A DNA stretch of 6,974 nucleotides. It comes from Puniceicoccales bacterium (GTDB lineage: Bacteria; Verrucomicrobiota; Verrucomicrobiia; Opitutales; UBA953). Every line of letters starts with the position of its first letter. Position 1 is the stretch's first letter. The notes below the pieces were generated by a model. It made no database searches. It was not told where the DNA came from and saw only the letters and a program-made list of their open reading frames with translations. The DNA lies in contig JAITPT010000181.1 in NCBI GenBank assembly GCA_031289285.1, forward strand, positions 1-6,974, given 5' to 3'. The position numbers were made by a program, and so were the translations under genes. Positions 5,717 to 6,974 of this stretch are shown one piece after another.

Positions 5717-5747
5717 CTGGGGCCGTCCGTTTTGCGGGCGGCCCCAG
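5717..5747 (+). terminator. GC-rich 13-bp stem-loop between the tandem copies
   Basis: Bases 5717-5729 pair with 5735-5747 over 13 positions with one G-U wobble (5726 with 5738), leaving a 5-nt loop (ttttg). It starts 8 nt after the stop codon of copy A. The stem is strong, but only tta and no U-tract follows, so it is an L-shaped terminator or an mRNA 3'-end stabiliser rather than a textbook intrinsic terminator. Confidence 0.6.
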
Positions 5748-5797
5748 TTAGTCAACAACACAGTAACAACACAAAAACACACAGCAACCTAACGAAT

Positions 5798-6343
5798 ATG
5801 AAAAAACTCACCACAGTCATGCTTCTCGCCGCCGCCGCTTTTGGCTTTGTCGCCGCAGAATCAGTCGGTACCGCCACCGCCTTTGCCGCTGAAGAAAAAA
5901 AGAAGGGACCTGCTCCCGAAACCGTGAAAGCAAGAGAACTCAAAGCTCTCTACGACCACTACAAATCGGGCAAAGCCGGACGCAACCGCACCCGTCTCTG
6001 GGCTCACTACCTCAACACAAAAAAAGGTGAAATCATCGCCCTCGTTCCCAAAATAGACATCATCGCCAAAGAAGATGCTGCTGCCGCGCACCACATTGCG
6101 TGGGTCTATGATGAATTGCTCGACAAAGGCGAAGAACCCGTCGAAGGCGTGAACACCCGCAAGTTGATGGAGAAATACGACTTCAACCGCTGGGTCGAAA
6201 AATACGCCACCGAGGAAGAACTCTCCAAGGTCTCGCCCGCAAAGACAAAGTCCTATCTCGGTGCTTTCAAAAAGGCCGCCAACCGCCTCGGCGAAGACTC
6301 CGTCTGGACAAAAGCCCAAGAGCGCGTCAAAAAAGCCGAATAA
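5798..6343 (+). CDS. Small secreted protein of unknown function, copy B
   Basis: 181 residues, the tandem paralogue of the preceding gene. By hand alignment there are about 25 substitutions, one single-residue insertion (near residue 62) and a C-terminus two residues shorter, so about 85% identity. The same Sec signal peptide is kept (likely cleavage after TAFA, residue 30), as is the Lys/Glu-rich mature start. Differences cluster in the middle (about residues 54-86, e.g. RNRTRLWAHYLNTKKGE) and at scattered helix positions later; the 36-residue block at 87-122 is unchanged. A 46-nt stretch is identical at the DNA level, including synonymous sites (5476-5521 of copy A). ATG 5798 was chosen because it aligns with copy A's start; the frame runs further up but through the stem-loop. 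The leader is A/C-rich with no Shine-Dalgarno, as for copy A. Function unknown. Confidence 0.8.
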   Translation: MKKLTTVMLLAAAAFGFVAAESVGTATAFAAEEKKKGPAPETVKARELKALYDHYKSGKAGRNRTRLWAHYLNTKKGEIIALVPKIDIIAKEDAAAAHHIAWVYDELLDKGEEPVEGVNTRKLMEKYDFNRWVEKYATEEELSKVSPAKTKSYLGAFKKAANRLGEDSVWTKAQERVKKAE

Positions 6344-6350
6344 TTCGGTT
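6334..6350 (+). terminator. Small hairpin with the copy B stop codon in its loop
   Basis: agccgaa (6334-6340) pairs with ttcggtt (6344-6350), including one G-U pair, and the loop is the TAA stop codon itself. A T-rich stretch (cgttatttt, 6354-6362) follows. It could end the copy B transcript, but the stem is short. Confidence 0.3.
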
Positions 6351-6412
6351 CCTCGTTATTTTGAGTGAAAGCACGAACGCCTCCAGCCCCGCATTATGGC
6401 GAGATGTGCATA

Positions 6413-6443
6413 ACCGGAGGTGTAGCGCAGCGAAACCTCCGGT
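6413..6443. repeat. Extragenic palindrome, 9-bp stem
   Basis: accggaggt (6413-6421) is the exact reverse complement of acctccggt (6435-6443), with a 13-nt loop gtagcgcagcgaa. It is bracketed by two near-identical 20-21-nt direct repeats (6385-6405 and 6464-6483, both beginning agccccgcat and ending ggcgagat). The second of these forms its own hairpin, gcccc (6465-6469) with ggggc (6474-6478). The form is that of a dispersed extragenic palindromic repeat. Confidence 0.65.
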
Positions 6444-6472
6444 CAGCCACGCCCCTGCAACAAAGCCCCGCA

Positions 6473-6690
6473 TGGGGCGAGATTATCAGATTACCAGATG
6501 CTGGTGGTGTGTATTCCGTTGAAATTTTGTGCTGCTCACGTGGTGGGCACCGCACGGGAAAGTTGCACGAACCACAGCGAAGTCAAGTAATAAAATGGCT
6601 GCCTTTTAATTCGAGCGCAATAAATGGGCAAAATGTTGCCCGTGTCGTAAGTGCATGATTTATCGCATATTTGAGACGCAGATGCCTACG
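6473..6690. repeat. 218-bp direct repeat, copy 1
   Basis: Aligns without any gap to 6757-6974, with about 21 mismatches by hand count (about 90% identity). Bases 6576-6642 (67 nt) are identical in the two copies; most mismatches lie in the first half. The conserved part includes a hairpin gggcaa/ttgccc (6626-6631 with 6636-6641, loop aatg). It encodes no convincing protein. It may be a dispersed repeat, a MITE-like element or a small RNA gene; I cannot choose from sequence alone. Confidence 0.85.
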
Positions 6691-6731
6691 CCCCTCTCCT
6701 GCCCTCTTCATCCCCCTACCCCCTCCTCTCC
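6691..6731. repeat. Pyrimidine-rich spacer with four C-runs
   Basis: The stretch after repeat copy 1 is almost all C and T on the + strand, with C-runs at 6691-6694, 6702-6704, 6712-6716 and 6719-6723. The minus strand thus has four G-runs with short loops and could form a G-quadruplex, like the tract near 4198-4233. Confidence 0.4.
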
Positions 6732-6756
6732 GAATAATTAACCAGACTAAAGATTT

Positions 6757-6974
6757 TGGGGCGAGGTTATCGGATTACCAAATGCTGGGGGGGTATATTC
6801 CGTTGCAATCTTGTGGCGGGCGCGTGGTGGGCACTGCAAGGGAAAGTTGCACGAGCCGAAGCGAAGTCAAGTAATAAAATGGCTGCCTTTTAATTCGAGC
6901 GCAATAAATGGGCAAAATGTTGCCCGCGTCGTAAGTGCATGATTTATCGGATAGTTGAGACGCAGATGCCTACG
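6757..6974. repeat. 218-bp direct repeat, copy 2 (may run past window end)
   Basis: Matches copy 1 at a constant offset of 284 bp with no insertions or deletions, and is still matching at the last base of the window, so its right edge is unknown. The 67-nt invariant core is at 6860-6926, and the gggcaa/ttgccc hairpin is kept (6910-6925). The left edge differs from copy 1: the gcccc arm of the hairpin found just before copy 1 is absent here, so the element may begin at tggggcgag. Confidence 0.85.

Larger units (their letters stand above)
6344..6974. other. Gene-free repeat region
   Basis: 631 bases without a supportable gene. Open frames at about 6365-6658 and 6671-6874 run through palindromes and both repeat copies and have no ribosome binding site or domain. 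The region holds an extragenic palindrome with flanking short repeats (6385-6483), two long direct repeats (6473-6690 and 6757-6974) and a pyrimidine-rich spacer (6691-6731). It appears lower in GC than the coding DNA around it, which suits inserted or independently spreading repeats. Confidence 0.7.

Noticed and set aside
6365..6658. 97-residue frame in the repeat region
   Set aside because: It crosses a palindrome and most of repeat copy 1; in copy 2 the corresponding frame is not kept as one reading frame, so coding is unlikely.
6473..6974. CRISPR array
   Set aside because: Repeat units of 218 bp with one 66-bp spacer do not fit CRISPR repeats of about 24-48 bp, and no cas gene is seen.
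6473..6974. Integron attC cassette sites
   Set aside because: I found no paired core sites of the RYYYAAC/GTTRRRY form at the repeat ends and no integrase in the window.

Overview
The window looks like chromosomal DNA of a high-GC Gram-negative bacterium. A verrucomicrobial, Opitutaceae-like origin is my best inference. It rests on a TonB-dependent receptor tail beside a secreted glycoside hydrolase, a ferrochelatase with an internal cysteine-rich segment, weak or absent Shine-Dalgarno sequences, and extragenic palindromic repeats. No rRNA or single-lineage marker gene is present to prove it.

Layout. 1-174: 3' end of an outer-membrane TonB-dependent receptor (+). 175-527: gene-free stretch between convergent genes, filled by two fold-back structures; the larger has perfect 33-bp arms enclosing two small hairpins. 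528-2966 (-): secreted glycoside hydrolase family 2 enzyme with both catalytic glutamates. 2967-3116: divergent intergenic region with a 7-bp inverted repeat abutting the GH2 start codon. 3117-4184 (+): ferrochelatase HemH. 4185-4340: intergenic, with a 13-C homopolymer inside a series of C-runs. 4341-5096 (+): SGNH/GDSL hydrolase with a Tat-type signal peptide. 5160-5708 and 5798-6343 (+): tandem pair of about 85% identical small secreted proteins of unknown function, separated by a GC-rich stem-loop. 6344-6974: gene-free; one extragenic palindrome, then two 218-bp direct repeat copies at a spacing of exactly 284 bp, the second running to the window edge.

How the genes fit together. The receptor, GH2 enzyme and SGNH esterase are all envelope proteins compatible with capture and breakdown of glycans and their esters, but they are not one operon: GH2 is on the opposite strand. 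HemH performs the last step of heme synthesis and appears to be an unrelated neighbour. The tandem pair has no recognisable domain; it is the best candidate here for undescribed protein biology. The repeats at both ends are the best candidates for undescribed DNA or RNA elements.
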